NCBI GenBank assembly: GCA_938017975.1
Contig: CALIKQ010000009.1
Span: 1 to 64,000 of the forward strand
Origin: an uncultured Pseudomonadales bacterium
Lineage (GTDB): Bacteria > Pseudomonadota > Gammaproteobacteria > Pseudomonadales > Azotimanducaceae
Reading direction: 5' to 3'
DNA length: 64,000 nucleotides
Both the position numbers and the translations under genes were made by a program. Position 1 is the first letter of the stretch. The number at the start of each line of letters is the position of its first letter. The notes beneath the pieces are model-generated. The model had not been told where the DNA came from. It was given only the letters and a program-made list of their open reading frames with translations, and did no database searches. Of the stretch, positions 44,653 to 53,634 are shown in pieces.

Positions 44653-45651
44653 TCAGGCTTGCACAAGCAAATCACGATCGCTGCGGTAACACTCGATCAG
44701 AAACGCCTCCAGAGTCAGTTGCGGGTTGAGGTTATGATCGCTCAACGCAAGGTTTTTATACGTCACACAGCGTGTATTGAGCGCGATGAGTCGCCCAGGG
44801 CTGGTGGAGCGCATTAGTCCCTCCACCAATACTTGAAAACCATGTGATTGTCGCGAAATCGCCGTTAATGAGCTTCTTAAAGCAAAGACCGTCGCGCGAA
44901 ACAATATGTCATAGGGAGCTGCAAGATCTTCTTTGCTGTGGAGGGTTTTCGCAGCGACGATCGCGCTGGTGTTCCCTGCTATCCACTCACCCAAAACCGA
45001 AACACAATCGAGGTAGAATTGAGTCAAGCCTTGATCGATGATGTCTTTGGCGACCTGTGGTTTTTGCCCCGAAAGCTCATAGATCGTCAAAAGAGACTCG
45101 GGTTTAAGTTCGGGATGCAATCCCTTCAACCACTCAACACCTTCGCTAAAAGAAGGCGTAGTGAGATTAAGGATCTGACACCGACTTCTTACTGTGGGTA
45201 GGAGTTTTGCGGTGTTTTTTGATAACAAAAATAGGTACGTGTCACCGCTGGGCTCCTCCAAAAGCTTGAGCAAAGAATTTGTAGCAAAGAGATTCATATT
45301 CTCTGCGGGATCAATGATCAAGACCTTTGCCCGCCCTTGTTGAGGCGTTTTTTGACTCCAAGCAATCGCTGATCGGACTTGCTCGATTTTAATTTGCGTA
45401 GATCCTTCAGGCGCAACCCACAGCATATCAGCGTGGCTCCCAGCGCTGAGCAGCTTACAAGCAGAACAAGTCTGGCAGCCACCGGTCACTGTTTCTTGGC
45501 ACAAAATCGTCGCGGCGATCGCACGGACGCAGTTGGCCCGCCCGTCTCCTGGACTGTCATCAATCAGGTAGCCGTGAGCAAGCTCCCCTTGTCGATAAAG
45601 GTTCGTATAGAACGTTAAGGCTTCGGCTTGCCAGGGCAAGGATGTGCTCAC
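44653..45651 (-). CDS. holB: DNA polymerase III delta-prime subunit HolB
   Basis: Clamp-loader subunit of 332 residues. The zinc module is visible as CQTCSACKLL after an earlier Cys; the sensor-like region is NSLLKLLEEPSGDTYLFLLS and SRCQ follows. The P-loop position (SPGDGRANC) is degenerate, as is normal for delta-prime, which does not hydrolyse ATP. Its ATG overlaps the tmk stop by four bases, the standard tmk-holB coupling. Confidence 0.93.
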   Translation of the reverse strand: MSTSLPWQAEALTFYTNLYRQGELAHGYLIDDSPGDGRANCVRAIAATILCQETVTGGCQTCSACKLLSAGSHADMLWVAPEGSTQIKIEQVRSAIAWSQKTPQQGRAKVLIIDPAENMNLFATNSLLKLLEEPSGDTYLFLLSKNTAKLLPTVRSRCQILNLTTPSFSEGVEWLKGLHPELKPESLLTIYELSGQKPQVAKDIIDQGLTQFYLDCVSVLGEWIAGNTSAIVAAKTLHSKEDLAAPYDILFRATVFALRSSLTAISRQSHGFQVLVEGLMRSTSPGRLIALNTRCVTYKNLALSDHNLNPQLTLEAFLIECYRSDRDLLVQA

Positions 45652-46301
45652 GAAAGCCCCTCATGGTCTCCGAAACACGTTGTTCGAATAATTTCCAAAG
45701 CATCCTCAGCTACTTTATTTTGAGCTTGGAGGGCATCGATCAAATGAATGCGATCGGTTTGGCTCGCACGCAGTAAAAAAGTGCGACGAACACGTTCAAA
45801 AAAAACGGTCTGCTCCCGTTCAAACCGATCTGGCACCCCCTCTGCGCTGGCTCGCTTAAGCCCCACATCGACTGGCAAATCAAGCAAAAGCGTTAGATCA
45901 GGCTTAAATTCGCCAAGGAAAATGGATTCAAAATGTTCAATAACCTCTGCGGCGATACCACGACCACCACCTTGATATGCATAGGTTGAATCGGTAAACC
46001 GATCACAAACAACCCATTTACCAGCCCGTAATGCTGGTTTGATGAGTGTTTCAACGTGTTGCACTCGTGCTGCAAACATTAATCCAAGCTCAGCCTTAGG
46101 ATGAATCTCAGTCATTTCCGGATCAAGTAAAGCTGTCCGCACCTGCTCTCCCAAACTGGTGCCTCCCGGCTCTCGAGTTTTAACCACTTCTTGACCTTGA
46201 TCACGAAGATAACCGCTTACGACAGTCATTAGACTGGACTTCCCGCCGCCCTCGCTACCTTCTAGTGTTATAAACCGCCCCTGCTTTCGCGCTATTGTCA
46301 T
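45648..46301 (-). CDS. tmk: Thymidylate kinase Tmk
   Basis: dTMP kinase of 217 residues: the P-loop GSEGGGKSSLM, KTREPGGTSLGEQVR, the substrate site CDRFTDSTYAYQGGGRG, and a lid region with PDRFEREQTVFFERVR. It makes dTDP for DNA synthesis. It overlaps holB by 4 bp and follows mltG after a 178-bp gap. Confidence 0.95.
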   Translation of the reverse strand: MTIARKQGRFITLEGSEGGGKSSLMTVVSGYLRDQGQEVVKTREPGGTSLGEQVRTALLDPEMTEIHPKAELGLMFAARVQHVETLIKPALRAGKWVVCDRFTDSTYAYQGGGRGIAAEVIEHFESIFLGEFKPDLTLLLDLPVDVGLKRASAEGVPDRFEREQTVFFERVRRTFLLRASQTDRIHLIDALQAQNKVAEDALEIIRTTCFGDHEGLS

Positions 46302-46364
46302 GGGCTATTACTCATCCGATTTTCAGCTGAAGGGCTTATAGTAACCCAATCGTGCGCAGGGTTG

Positions 46365-46511
46365 ATGAACACCTCGACCAATCCACCAAGCCCAGTTGAT
46401 GTACTCAAACAAAAGATTGAGCTTTGTTGCAAGTTCGCGCCATTTATTGGCCTCATTATCGGGTACAAGCTCTGCACAGCTATTGGATTATTCCGAGTTG
46501 ATAGCGGTTGA
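46365..46511 (+). CDS. Possible 48-residue single-span membrane peptide
   Basis: Between tmk and mltG, on the opposite strand, an ATG opens a 48-codon frame ending inside the 3' end of mltG. The peptide starts MNTSTNPPSPVDVLKQKIEL and continues into a hydrophobic stretch (about residues 24-43) ending RVDSG. An AGGG lies only three bases before the ATG. The shape resembles small membrane proteins, but I recognise no homologue and the frame could be chance. Confidence 0.22.
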   Translation: MNTSTNPPSPVDVLKQKIELCCKFAPFIGLIIGYKLCTAIGLFRVDSG

Positions 46512-47484
46512 CGGCTTGCTGGTGACTTTTAAGGTCCAGGGAAAACTGGCTCGAACCATCTCCACGTCCCACAAAATAAAGCCAATCGCCGGGTAAAGGA
46601 GACAGCACGGCTCTGATGGCATCGAGCCCAGGATTGGCAATTGCAGTCGGCGGCAAACCAAACCGTGTGTAAGTATTGAAGGGGTTGTCGGTTCTCAGGT
46701 GACGCCTTGTCAAGTCGCCATCGAATTTACTGCCCAAGCCGTAAATGACGGTTGGATCAGATTGAAGGCGCATTCCCTTGTCTAATCGATTGAGAAAAAC
46801 CCGTGCAATTTTTCGGCGATCATTTGCTTGACCAGATTCTTTCTCAACCATTGACGCCAGGATTAACAGGGACTGATCATCAAATGCCGCGCCGCTTTGC
46901 TGTGGTGACACTTTCTCCAAAGTCTCCAGCATTGCTCGATAAGCACGCTGCAAAATCTCGACGTCACGCGCACCGTAACTGTACGTGTAGGTATCAGGGA
47001 AGAGCCATCCCTCCAGTGCTGTATTGCTTCCTCTGACTTGTTGGCTCAATGCCTCTGGGGACATTGTTATTGCGGTCGACTTGACCCCAGTCATTTTTGC
47101 TAAGCGTGAGACCCACTGCTGCACGGTCCAACCCTCGGGGAATGTAACTTTACGAAGATAGACATTGCCTCCACGAACATCGCTTAAAAACTCAGCGATC
47201 GTCATTTCAGGTGTTAGCTGGTACTCACCGGCTTTGATCGGTGAAGCGCCAGTAGCCCTGTCATAGATCAACAGCTGCCAGGGCTCGCCATTCCATAGGT
47301 CTTCTCGGTTCATTTGCCCTATTAACGAGCGGACACCCGTCCCTTTCGGGATCAGCAAGGTTGTGGGTTCAGTGATCGGCAGGCTTTGGTGGAGCCAATG
47401 ATTCATCCAAAGACCAACAGTGAGACAACAAACGACAATGATGCAGATCACCGAAAGAAAAGCATATTTCCTAAGCACCTGCAT
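46480..47484 (-). CDS. mltG: Endolytic murein transglycosylase MltG
   Basis: YceG-family protein of 334 residues. One N-terminal membrane anchor (about 10-30) is followed by a LysM-like subdomain with LLIPKGTGVRSLIGQM. The catalytic domain has the active-site Glu in ASMVEKESGQANDRRKIARV and the motif RLQSDPTVIYGLG. It cleaves nascent glycan strands and sets their length. It lies in the standard position between fabF and tmk, though the pabC gene usually found there is absent. Confidence 0.94.
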   Translation of the reverse strand: MQVLRKYAFLSVICIIVVCCLTVGLWMNHWLHQSLPITEPTTLLIPKGTGVRSLIGQMNREDLWNGEPWQLLIYDRATGASPIKAGEYQLTPEMTIAEFLSDVRGGNVYLRKVTFPEGWTVQQWVSRLAKMTGVKSTAITMSPEALSQQVRGSNTALEGWLFPDTYTYSYGARDVEILQRAYRAMLETLEKVSPQQSGAAFDDQSLLILASMVEKESGQANDRRKIARVFLNRLDKGMRLQSDPTVIYGLGSKFDGDLTRRHLRTDNPFNTYTRFGLPPTAIANPGLDAIRAVLSPLPGDWLYFVGRGDGSSQFSLDLKSHQQAVNRYQLGIIQ

Positions 47485-47535
47485 TACCGAATCTGTAAAT
47501 GCGGAGCGAGCGCAAGGGAGAGCGCTGTATCGAAA

Positions 47536-48777
47536 CTATTTATTAAACGACTTGAAGATAACTGTGCCATTGGTCCCGCCGAAGCCAAAGGAGTTGCTTA
47601 AGACGACATCGATATTTTGTGGCTGAGCCGAATGCGCCACATAGTTTAAATCGCAGCCCTCCCCGGGTTCATCGAGATTAATCGTGGGAGGAGCGACATT
47701 GTTCTGCAAAGCTTTGATCGCAATAACCGCCTCAATCGCACCAGCAGCTCCTAGGGCATGTCCCATCATTGATTTCGTCGAACTGACACTCAACTGGTAG
47801 GCGTGTTCCTGGAAGACATGTTTGATTGCCTGGGTTTCAGCGACATCGCCTAAAGGTGTTGAGGTACCATGGGCGTTGATGTAGTCGACCGAATTAGGCT
47901 CTAAGGCGGCATCCTTAAGGGCAGCGGACATTGCCCTTGCCGCGCCTGCACCGTTTTCTGCCGGCGAGGTCATATGCGACGCATCGGCACTCATGCCGAA
48001 ACCCACAAGCTCGCAATAGATGTTAGCACCTCTTGCCTTAGCGTGTTCCAGCTCTTCAAGAACGATTGCCCCTGCCCCATCACTAAGTACAAAGCCATCT
48101 CGATCGCGATCCCATGGCCGGCTGGCTGCTTCAGGGTCCTCATTGCGGGTACTGAGCGCTTTCATTGAGGCAAAGCCAGCCATGGTGGTTGGTGATGTCG
48201 ATTTTTCTGAACCACCAGCAATCATGACATCTGCGTCCCCATAGCTGATCAAGCGAGCGGCTAAGCCGATATTGTGAGTACCTGTTGTACAGGCTGTTGT
48301 GATCGCTAAATTCGGCCCCTCTAAACCGTATTTAATCGATAGGTGGCCCGCCACCATATTGATAATAGATGAAGGCACAAAAAATGGGGACACCTTCTGG
48401 GGGCCTCGAGTAAGAACCACTTCGTGACAGGTTTCAATGGTAACAATGCCGCCGATACCTGACCCGAAAGCGACACCGACTCGATCAAGAGACAGCTGCG
48501 GGCTCATTACTCCAGAGTCATCAAGGGCTTGAATGCCCGCTACCAAGCCATGCTGAATGAACCCGTCCATTCGACGAGCCTCTTTACGAGAGATGTACGG
48601 CTCTAAATCAAAATCGGGGACCCGTCCACCAAATCTGACAGCGTAGCCTTCTGTATCGAAGCTGGTAATCGGGCTGATGCCACTGACGCCAGCCGAGGCG
48701 GCCGACCAGCTCGTCTCAGTGTCAACCCCAAGGGGGCTGAGCATACCAAGGCCGGTCACGACGACTCGTCGGGTCAT
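47536..48777 (-). CDS. fabF: 3-oxoacyl-ACP synthase II FabF
   Basis: Condensing enzyme of 413 residues. The Cys nucleophile is in [12 protein letters not shown], with His residues in [12 protein letters not shown] and [23 protein letters not shown] ends the core. [17 protein letters not shown] opens it. It elongates palmitoleoyl-ACP to vaccenoyl-ACP and acts in general elongation. It lies downstream of acpP, separated by a strong hairpin. Confidence 0.95.
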   Translation of the reverse strand: MTRRVVVTGLGMLSPLGVDTETSWSAASAGVSGISPITSFDTEGYAVRFGGRVPDFDLEPYISRKEARRMDGFIQHGLVAGIQALDDSGVMSPQLSLDRVGVAFGSGIGGIVTIETCHEVVLTRGPQKVSPFFVPSSIINMVAGHLSIKYGLEGPNLAITTACTTGTHNIGLAARLISYGDADVMIAGGSEKSTSPTTMAGFASMKALSTRNEDPEAASRPWDRDRDGFVLSDGAGAIVLEELEHAKARGANIYCELVGFGMSADASHMTSPAENGAGAARAMSAALKDAALEPNSVDYINAHGTSTPLGDVAETQAIKHVFQEHAYQLSVSSTKSMMGHALGAAGAIEAVIAIKALQNNVAPPTINLDEPGEGCDLNYVAHSAQPQNIDVVLSNSFGFGGTNGTVIFKSFNK

Positions 48778-48823
48778 GATGAACTCTCAATCGGTTGAGT
48801 TAGAGGGCGAAGAAGTATGATGG

Positions 48824-48859
48824 TCTGCATTGCGCGATGAAATTCTGGCGCAATGCAGA
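48824..48859 (-). promoter_or_regulatory. 12-bp perfect stem-loop between acpP and fabF
   Basis: TCTGCATTGCGC pairs with GCGCAATGCAGA across a 12-base loop, 16 bp beyond the acpP stop. No T-run follows on the minus strand, so it is not a standard intrinsic terminator. A 3'-stabiliser or processing site that lets acpP be expressed above fabF is plausible. Confidence 0.7.
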
Positions 48860-48874
48860 TCAATCGAAGGACAA

Positions 48875-49108
48875 TCAGGTGTGTGCTTCAATATAGTCCA
48901 CAGCTTCTTTAACTGTGGTTATCTTTTCTGCTTCTTCGTCTGGAATTTCGGTTTCAAATTCTTCTTCAAGCGCCATCACGAGTTCAACAGTGTCGAGGGA
49001 GTCTGCCCCGAGATCCTCAACAAAAGATGCTTCAAGGGTTACCTCGTTTTCCTTGACGCCGAGTTGCTCGCAAACCAACTTTGTCACTCTTTCTACTATT
49101 GTGCTCAT
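48875..49108 (-). CDS. acpP: Acyl carrier protein AcpP
   Basis: Acidic four-helix protein of 77 residues carrying growing acyl chains on phosphopantetheine. The modified serine is in [19 protein letters not shown]. The sequence matches gammaproteobacterial ACPs throughout. An AGGAGA about ten bases before the ATG supports strong translation. It lies between fabG and fabF in the usual order. Confidence 0.97.
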   Translation of the reverse strand: MSTIVERVTKLVCEQLGVKENEVTLEASFVEDLGADSLDTVELVMALEEEFETEIPDEEAEKITTVKEAVDYIEAHT

Positions 49109-49217
49109 GCTTGGGTATTCTCCTAAGTTTATGCAGCCATGCTGCGTTAGTTTAATAAATCGATGGAGGGCTTTAAAGCGTTAATTGGTATTGACGGAGC
49201 CTGCGACATTGCAGACA

Positions 49218-49946
49218 TCAAGACATGAATAAACCGCCATTGACGTGAATCGTTTCGCCCGTCACATAACCTGCACTATCGCTGGCCAGAAACGCAACCA
49301 ACTTTGCAACTTCATCAGGTTGGCCTAGTCGACCGGCCGGTACTCGCGATAGCATCGCTGCCGCTTGCGACTCAGATAATTTGCTGGTCATATCGGTATC
49401 GATGAAGCCAGGCGCGACAACATTGACGGTTATATTACGACTGGCGATTTCCGCAGCCAGCGCTCTACTCATACCCTCGAGACCAGCCTTCGCAGCTGCA
49501 TAATTTGCCTGACCTGCATTGCCCATTCTGGCAACGACTGAGCTGATGTTAATGATCCGGCCATACTTCGCTTTCATCATCCCGCGCAGCAAACTCTGAG
49601 TGAGATGAAAAACACCCGTTAAATTCGTTCCTATGACACCATCCCATTCCTCAGTCTTCATGCGAAGTGTGAGGTTGTCCATGGTAATACCCGCGTTATT
49701 AACCAGCACGCTAGGCGTTTCATTATCGGTTTTTAATTCACCGACCAGGGCATCAATTGCCTCTCGATGGGAAAGATCAAGACAATATCCCTTCCCATGA
49801 TCTCCTAGTGCGGCTGAAATTCGAGCAGCTCCCGCTTCCGTGGTCGCTGTTCCAAGTACCCGGAATCCGTTGTCAGCAAGGGCTCGTGCGACCGCTTGAC
49901 CAATACCTCGACTAGCACCTGTCACCAAAGCTACCTGATCCATCAA
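49218..49946 (-). CDS. fabG: 3-oxoacyl-ACP reductase FabG
   Basis: SDR of 242 residues reducing 3-oxoacyl-ACP with NADPH. TGASRGIGQAVARAL binds the cofactor, NNAGIT follows, the catalytic Ser is in INISSVVARMG, YAAAKAG holds Tyr and Lys, and GETIHVNGGLFM ends the protein. Its ATG overlaps the fabD stop by four bases. Confidence 0.96.
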   Translation of the reverse strand: MMDQVALVTGASRGIGQAVARALADNGFRVLGTATTEAGAARISAALGDHGKGYCLDLSHREAIDALVGELKTDNETPSVLVNNAGITMDNLTLRMKTEEWDGVIGTNLTGVFHLTQSLLRGMMKAKYGRIINISSVVARMGNAGQANYAAAKAGLEGMSRALAAEIASRNITVNVVAPGFIDTDMTSKLSESQAAAMLSRVPAGRLGQPDEVAKLVAFLASDSAGYVTGETIHVNGGLFMS

Positions 49947-50869
49947 ACGAAATCCTTTAACTCTGGAAGAAGGGCCGATGAGTCAAGGTTGAAGACCTTT
50001 ATTTCGCGGTCTATTCGTCGGTTCAGTCCCGTTAAAACCTTACCGGGTCCACATTCGACAACTCGATCAACACCCGCCTGCTTCAAGTACTCGATAGATT
50101 CGCGCCAACGAACGGCGCTGTAAAGCTGTGTAACAAGGTGGTCTATCATGGCCTCAACGCTTTCCGCTGCTCCGGCAGGTACATTTTGAACAATCGGGAT
50201 ATCGGGATCAGAAAACGTCACCGAACTCAGCATCTCTGCGAGTGCTTCTGCAGCAGGTTTCATCAAACGACTGTGAAAAGGAGCACTGACATTCAGTGGT
50301 ACGACTCTCTTTGCTCCTGCCTGCTCGCAAAACGCGGACGCCTGCTGGAGTGCTTCAAGCGTACCAGATATTACAACTTGCCCCGGCGCGTTGAGATTTG
50401 CTGCTTGCACTGTGCCATCTGCGATCGAATCGCACGCACGCTGACAAGCACTGTCGATTAACGCATCGTCAAGCCCCATGACCGCTGCCATGCCGCCTTG
50501 CCCGAGAGGCACAGCTTCTTGCATAAGTTGACCACGCCTCTGGACCACTCTGACGCCATCCGTAAGCGAAATTGAGCCGCTGGCAACGAGCGCGCTATAC
50601 TCTCCTAGACTGTGCCCTGCGACAAAATCAGCAGAGCCGCCCTCAGCAGCCCACAAGCGCCAAAGCGCCACGCTCGCCGTCAGTAACGCTGGCTGCGTGA
50701 ACTCAGTCTGATTAAGGGTGTCTTCAGGACCGTTTTGAGTCAGCGTCCATAGGTCGTAGCCTAGCGCCTCAGAGGCCTCATCGAAGGTTCCGCGAACCTC
50801 AGAGGCACTGCTACTGAGCATGCCCAGTGATTGCGATCCTTGTCCAGGAAAAACGAAAGCGGTGGTCAT
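49943..50869 (-). CDS. fabD: Malonyl-CoA:ACP transacylase FabD
   Basis: Acyltransferase of 308 residues charging ACP with malonate. FPGQGSQSLGM opens it, the serine nucleophile is in GHSLGEYSAL, the Arg in QRRGQLMQEAV, the His in NVSAPFHSRLM, and the tail GPGKVLTGLNRRI is typical. It is coupled to fabG by a 4-bp overlap. Upstream lies rpmF directly, with neither plsX nor fabH between. Confidence 0.95.
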   Translation of the reverse strand: MTTAFVFPGQGSQSLGMLSSSASEVRGTFDEASEALGYDLWTLTQNGPEDTLNQTEFTQPALLTASVALWRLWAAEGGSADFVAGHSLGEYSALVASGSISLTDGVRVVQRRGQLMQEAVPLGQGGMAAVMGLDDALIDSACQRACDSIADGTVQAANLNAPGQVVISGTLEALQQASAFCEQAGAKRVVPLNVSAPFHSRLMKPAAEALAEMLSSVTFSDPDIPIVQNVPAGAAESVEAMIDHLVTQLYSAVRWRESIEYLKQAGVDRVVECGPGKVLTGLNRRIDREIKVFNLDSSALLPELKDFV

Positions 50870-50907
50870 GTTGGGGTAGGAACCTTGTGTCGAGTTTCAA
50901 AGGACTA

Positions 50908-50928
50908 AAGGGCGTTTACGACGCCCTT
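50908..50928 (-). promoter_or_regulatory. 8-bp stem-loop between rpmF and fabD
   Basis: AAGGGCGT and ACGCCCTT form a perfect 8-bp stem with a 5-base loop, directly after the rpmF stop. The minus-strand sequence after it lacks a proper T-run. It may attenuate or process the transcript at the point where plsX is usually encoded. Confidence 0.55.
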
Positions 50929-50933
50929 CAATA

Positions 50934-51119
50934 CTAATCTTCTTCAGTTTCACCGCTAACGACTTTCTTGCCACGGTAAAAACCGTCTGCTGTCACGTGA
51001 TGTCGGCGATGAGTTTCTCCGGTCGTTGGGTCCTCGGAAAGTGCTGGCCCTTTCAAACTGTCATGTGCTCGGCGCATGCCACGTTTTGAACGGGATACTT
51101 TATTCTGCTGTACCGCCAT
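50934..51119 (-). CDS. rpmF: 50S ribosomal protein L32
   Basis: Basic protein of 61 residues with the standard L32 start [20 protein letters not shown], then [17 protein letters not shown]. The zinc-binding cysteines of some L32 proteins are absent, so this is the zinc-free form usual in gammaproteobacteria. It follows yceD after nine bases. Confidence 0.97.
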   Translation of the reverse strand: MAVQQNKVSRSKRGMRRAHDSLKGPALSEDPTTGETHRRHHVTADGFYRGKKVVSGETEED

Positions 51120-51128
51120 GATGTACTC

Positions 51129-51707
51129 CTAGTCGATCTTTTTGGTTATCGCTTTTAAATCTGCAAATGGGCGCTGCCGCCCTTCTGCAATGTCTCCCTC
51201 ACGCTCATTGAGCTTTGATGACGGTGCATCCCTATCCATTTCTGCATCTGTTTCTGATGCCAAGCCTCTGCATTCCCAATGCTTTGGTGACATTGGAAGC
51301 GCCAAAAGCAGCTGATCTTCAATCAGCTCAGCGACACTGATGTGCTCTCCCTCTAACAGCAAACTGTCTTGATCGAAATCTAGTTGCTCGATCACTGAAG
51401 CCTGAGCAGACAGAACAACATCAACGTCTACTGCAATCGTTAGGCTGACAGGTTCCAAGCATCGCTGGCAGCACCATTGATAATCAAACGTTGCATCACC
51501 CAATGCTTTCACAGCATCGACCCCATTGCTCTCGAATTTCATACCGACCGTGATATTCGGCAAGGGTCCTTGGTCTGTAAGCCCGTTTTCGAGTAGCGCT
51601 GTCGCTAAACGCTCCAGAGATTGACTATTGATAACACCCGAAATTTGGCCTTTGTCTAGGGCCATTCGAGTATATCGAATTCGCTTGGGCAACGGCTCTG
51701 CTAACAT
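51129..51707 (-). CDS. yceD: YceD family 23S rRNA accumulation protein
   Basis: Protein of 192 residues of the YceD/DUF177 family: a central CCQRCLEPVSLTI cysteine pair, then SVAELIEDQLLLALPMSP and HWEC. The family is needed for normal 23S rRNA levels and nearly always precedes rpmF, as here. It is divergent from maf with 60 bp between. An internal ATG at residue 15 is an alternative start. Confidence 0.92.
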   Translation of the reverse strand: MLAEPLPKRIRYTRMALDKGQISGVINSQSLERLATALLENGLTDQGPLPNITVGMKFESNGVDAVKALGDATFDYQWCCQRCLEPVSLTIAVDVDVVLSAQASVIEQLDFDQDSLLLEGEHISVAELIEDQLLLALPMSPKHWECRGLASETDAEMDRDAPSSKLNEREGDIAEGRQRPFADLKAITKKID

Positions 51708-51767
51708 AAGGGGCGCATATTAGGCATCTCGAGCAGAGCTGTCAAAACATTATTACGGAGTTAATCT

Positions 51768-52391
51768 TTGTCAAAGACACCTGAAAATCATCCTGAACTG
51801 ATCTTGGCGTCAACATCGGCCACCCGACGAGCCATCTTGAATAACCTAAAACTTCCCTTTTCGGCAATCGAGCCCCAATTTATTGAATTACATGAAGCGT
51901 TAAGCCAGCCTAGAAGGCGGGCGCTTGAAAATGGACGGGGTAAAGCATTGAGCATTCCCGTACCCATTACGCAATTAGGAAGCCTGCATCGCTTGGTGAT
52001 TGGTTCGGATCAGGTTTGCATATCTGCAACTGGCCAAACCCTGCATAAACCGGGGACTAAAGATCGCGCCAAAGATCAATTACGCCAAGTCTCGGGCCAA
52101 TGGGTCACGTTTTATACCAGTATCGTCGTGGCGCAATGCGGTAAAGTGCTTAAGCAGGCAGTAATACCAAGTCAAATCAAATTCAGGTCGATCAATGATA
52201 TCCAGATTGAGCGTTACATTAACGCCGATCAACCCTTTCATTCCGCAGGTAGTATTCTGATCGAGGGCGCAGGTCTGCGGCTTATCGAGCAAATAAAGAC
52301 CGCAGACGTCAACGCTCTATATGGTTTACCCGCACTGAAGTTGATGGATTTTTTGCAAGAATTAAACGTCGAATTGAGCTATCAGTCTTAA
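51768..52391 (+). CDS. yceF: Maf family nucleotide pyrophosphatase (YceF-like)
   Basis: Nucleoside triphosphate pyrophosphatase of 207 residues, probably acting on modified nucleotides such as m7GTP. LILASTSATRRAIL is the substrate loop, the catalytic Asp is in VIGSDQVC, and FHSAGSILIEGAGL is the late conserved segment. The start is TTG at 51768 with GGAG a proper distance upstream. It is divergent from yceD, as in Pseudomonas. Confidence 0.9.
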   Translation: MSKTPENHPELILASTSATRRAILNNLKLPFSAIEPQFIELHEALSQPRRRALENGRGKALSIPVPITQLGSLHRLVIGSDQVCISATGQTLHKPGTKDRAKDQLRQVSGQWVTFYTSIVVAQCGKVLKQAVIPSQIKFRSINDIQIERYINADQPFHSAGSILIEGAGLRLIEQIKTADVNALYGLPALKLMDFLQELNVELSYQS

Positions 52392-52665
52392 CAAGGGCCA
52401 AAACGCTGGATTGTCGCCCTATTCAATCGAACAAGCTTCAGCTTAAAAGCTTTCATTTTTGTCAGCACATCGGCTGATAAATAATTTTATGATCTTGATT
52501 ATCAAAATTACCGTCTTTCATTGAGAGTCACAGCGTTAGTGTGGCTTTCAGCTTACAGTTGAGCCAACTTTCAGGTTGGGGCGCAGCACGAGCATCCAAA
52601 ACCAAGTTTCAATCCACCAGCCTCACTCTAGCACCTAATCGCGTTTAAGGAGGCCAAACAAATGC

Positions 52666-53634
52666 TTAGTCTTGAGGGAAATGCTTATCGATAAACAGCG
52701 CCATTGTCTTCTCGAGCGGCGCGTTTAGTTTGATATCCGGTAGTCCACTCTCAGCGTTGGCGAGCGTGTTCCCGTTTAAAACCATTGACGACGCGTGTAG
52801 CATCATCCGCGGCGCGGCGAGCCCGGCGTCCTTCACCTCGTCCCCATATTTGATATCGCCTATTACCGGATGCCCCATTTCGGCTGCATGGAGACGGATT
52901 TGATGCATGCGTCCCGTTACCAAATGCGCACTGAGCCAAGTGGCTTCGCGATTGCGGCGCTTGACAGTAAATTGTGTTCGACTGGGCTTACCATCCTCAT
53001 TGACTCTAGATCGCCTTTCCCCACTGCGGAGCTCAACCTTCTGAATCGGTAAGGCGACCGTTTCTAACTTTTTAGGCCATGAACCATGAACAACAAGATC
53101 ATAGTTTTTCTGCAGGAACAGCCTAGAACGTAGCGCGGCTTGGAATCGTCTTAGAAATGACCTCTTTTTGGCAATAATAATCAGCCCTGAAGTATCCCGA
53201 TCGAGTCGGTGCGCGAGCTCTAAATAGGGCGATTCGGGTCGGTGAGATCGGAGGGCCTCAATAAGTCCTGCCTGCAGACCAGTGCCTCCATGAACCGCTA
53301 ATCCAGCCGGCTTGTTAATCGCAAGAAACTGATCACTTTCAAAGAATATATACTCTAAAATCGATATGAAGCGATAATCAACTGGCTCGTTGCTAATAGA
53401 GCGTCTAATTGGGGGAACTCGAATCAAATCGTTGTCTTGAAGCTTATAATCGGGCCTCTTTCGACCTTTATTAACCCTAACCTCTCCTTTGCGAATCATT
53501 TGATAAACCCTACTTTTAGGCACGCCTTTGAGCTCTAACATCAGGAAATTATCAATCCGCTGACCTATCCGATCTTTTTCAACCTGAATCATTCGAGCAG
53601 GTTCATGCATCATAGGGTCTTGGTCGGGGGGCAT
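52666..53634 (-). CDS. rluC: 23S rRNA pseudouridine synthase RluC
   Basis: RluA-family enzyme of 322 residues making pseudouridines in 23S rRNA helices near 955, 2504 and 2580. An N-terminal S4 domain (GQRIDNFLMLELKGVPKSRVY) is followed by the catalytic Asp in LELAHRLDRDTSGLII and by TGRMHQIRLHAAEMGHPVIGD. It is divergent from rne across a long leader, the classical rluC/rne arrangement. Later in-frame ATGs are possible starts. Confidence 0.94.
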   Translation of the reverse strand: MPPDQDPMMHEPARMIQVEKDRIGQRIDNFLMLELKGVPKSRVYQMIRKGEVRVNKGRKRPDYKLQDNDLIRVPPIRRSISNEPVDYRFISILEYIFFESDQFLAINKPAGLAVHGGTGLQAGLIEALRSHRPESPYLELAHRLDRDTSGLIIIAKKRSFLRRFQAALRSRLFLQKNYDLVVHGSWPKKLETVALPIQKVELRSGERRSRVNEDGKPSRTQFTVKRRNREATWLSAHLVTGRMHQIRLHAAEMGHPVIGDIKYGDEVKDAGLAAPRMMLHASSMVLNGNTLANAESGLPDIKLNAPLEKTMALFIDKHFPQD

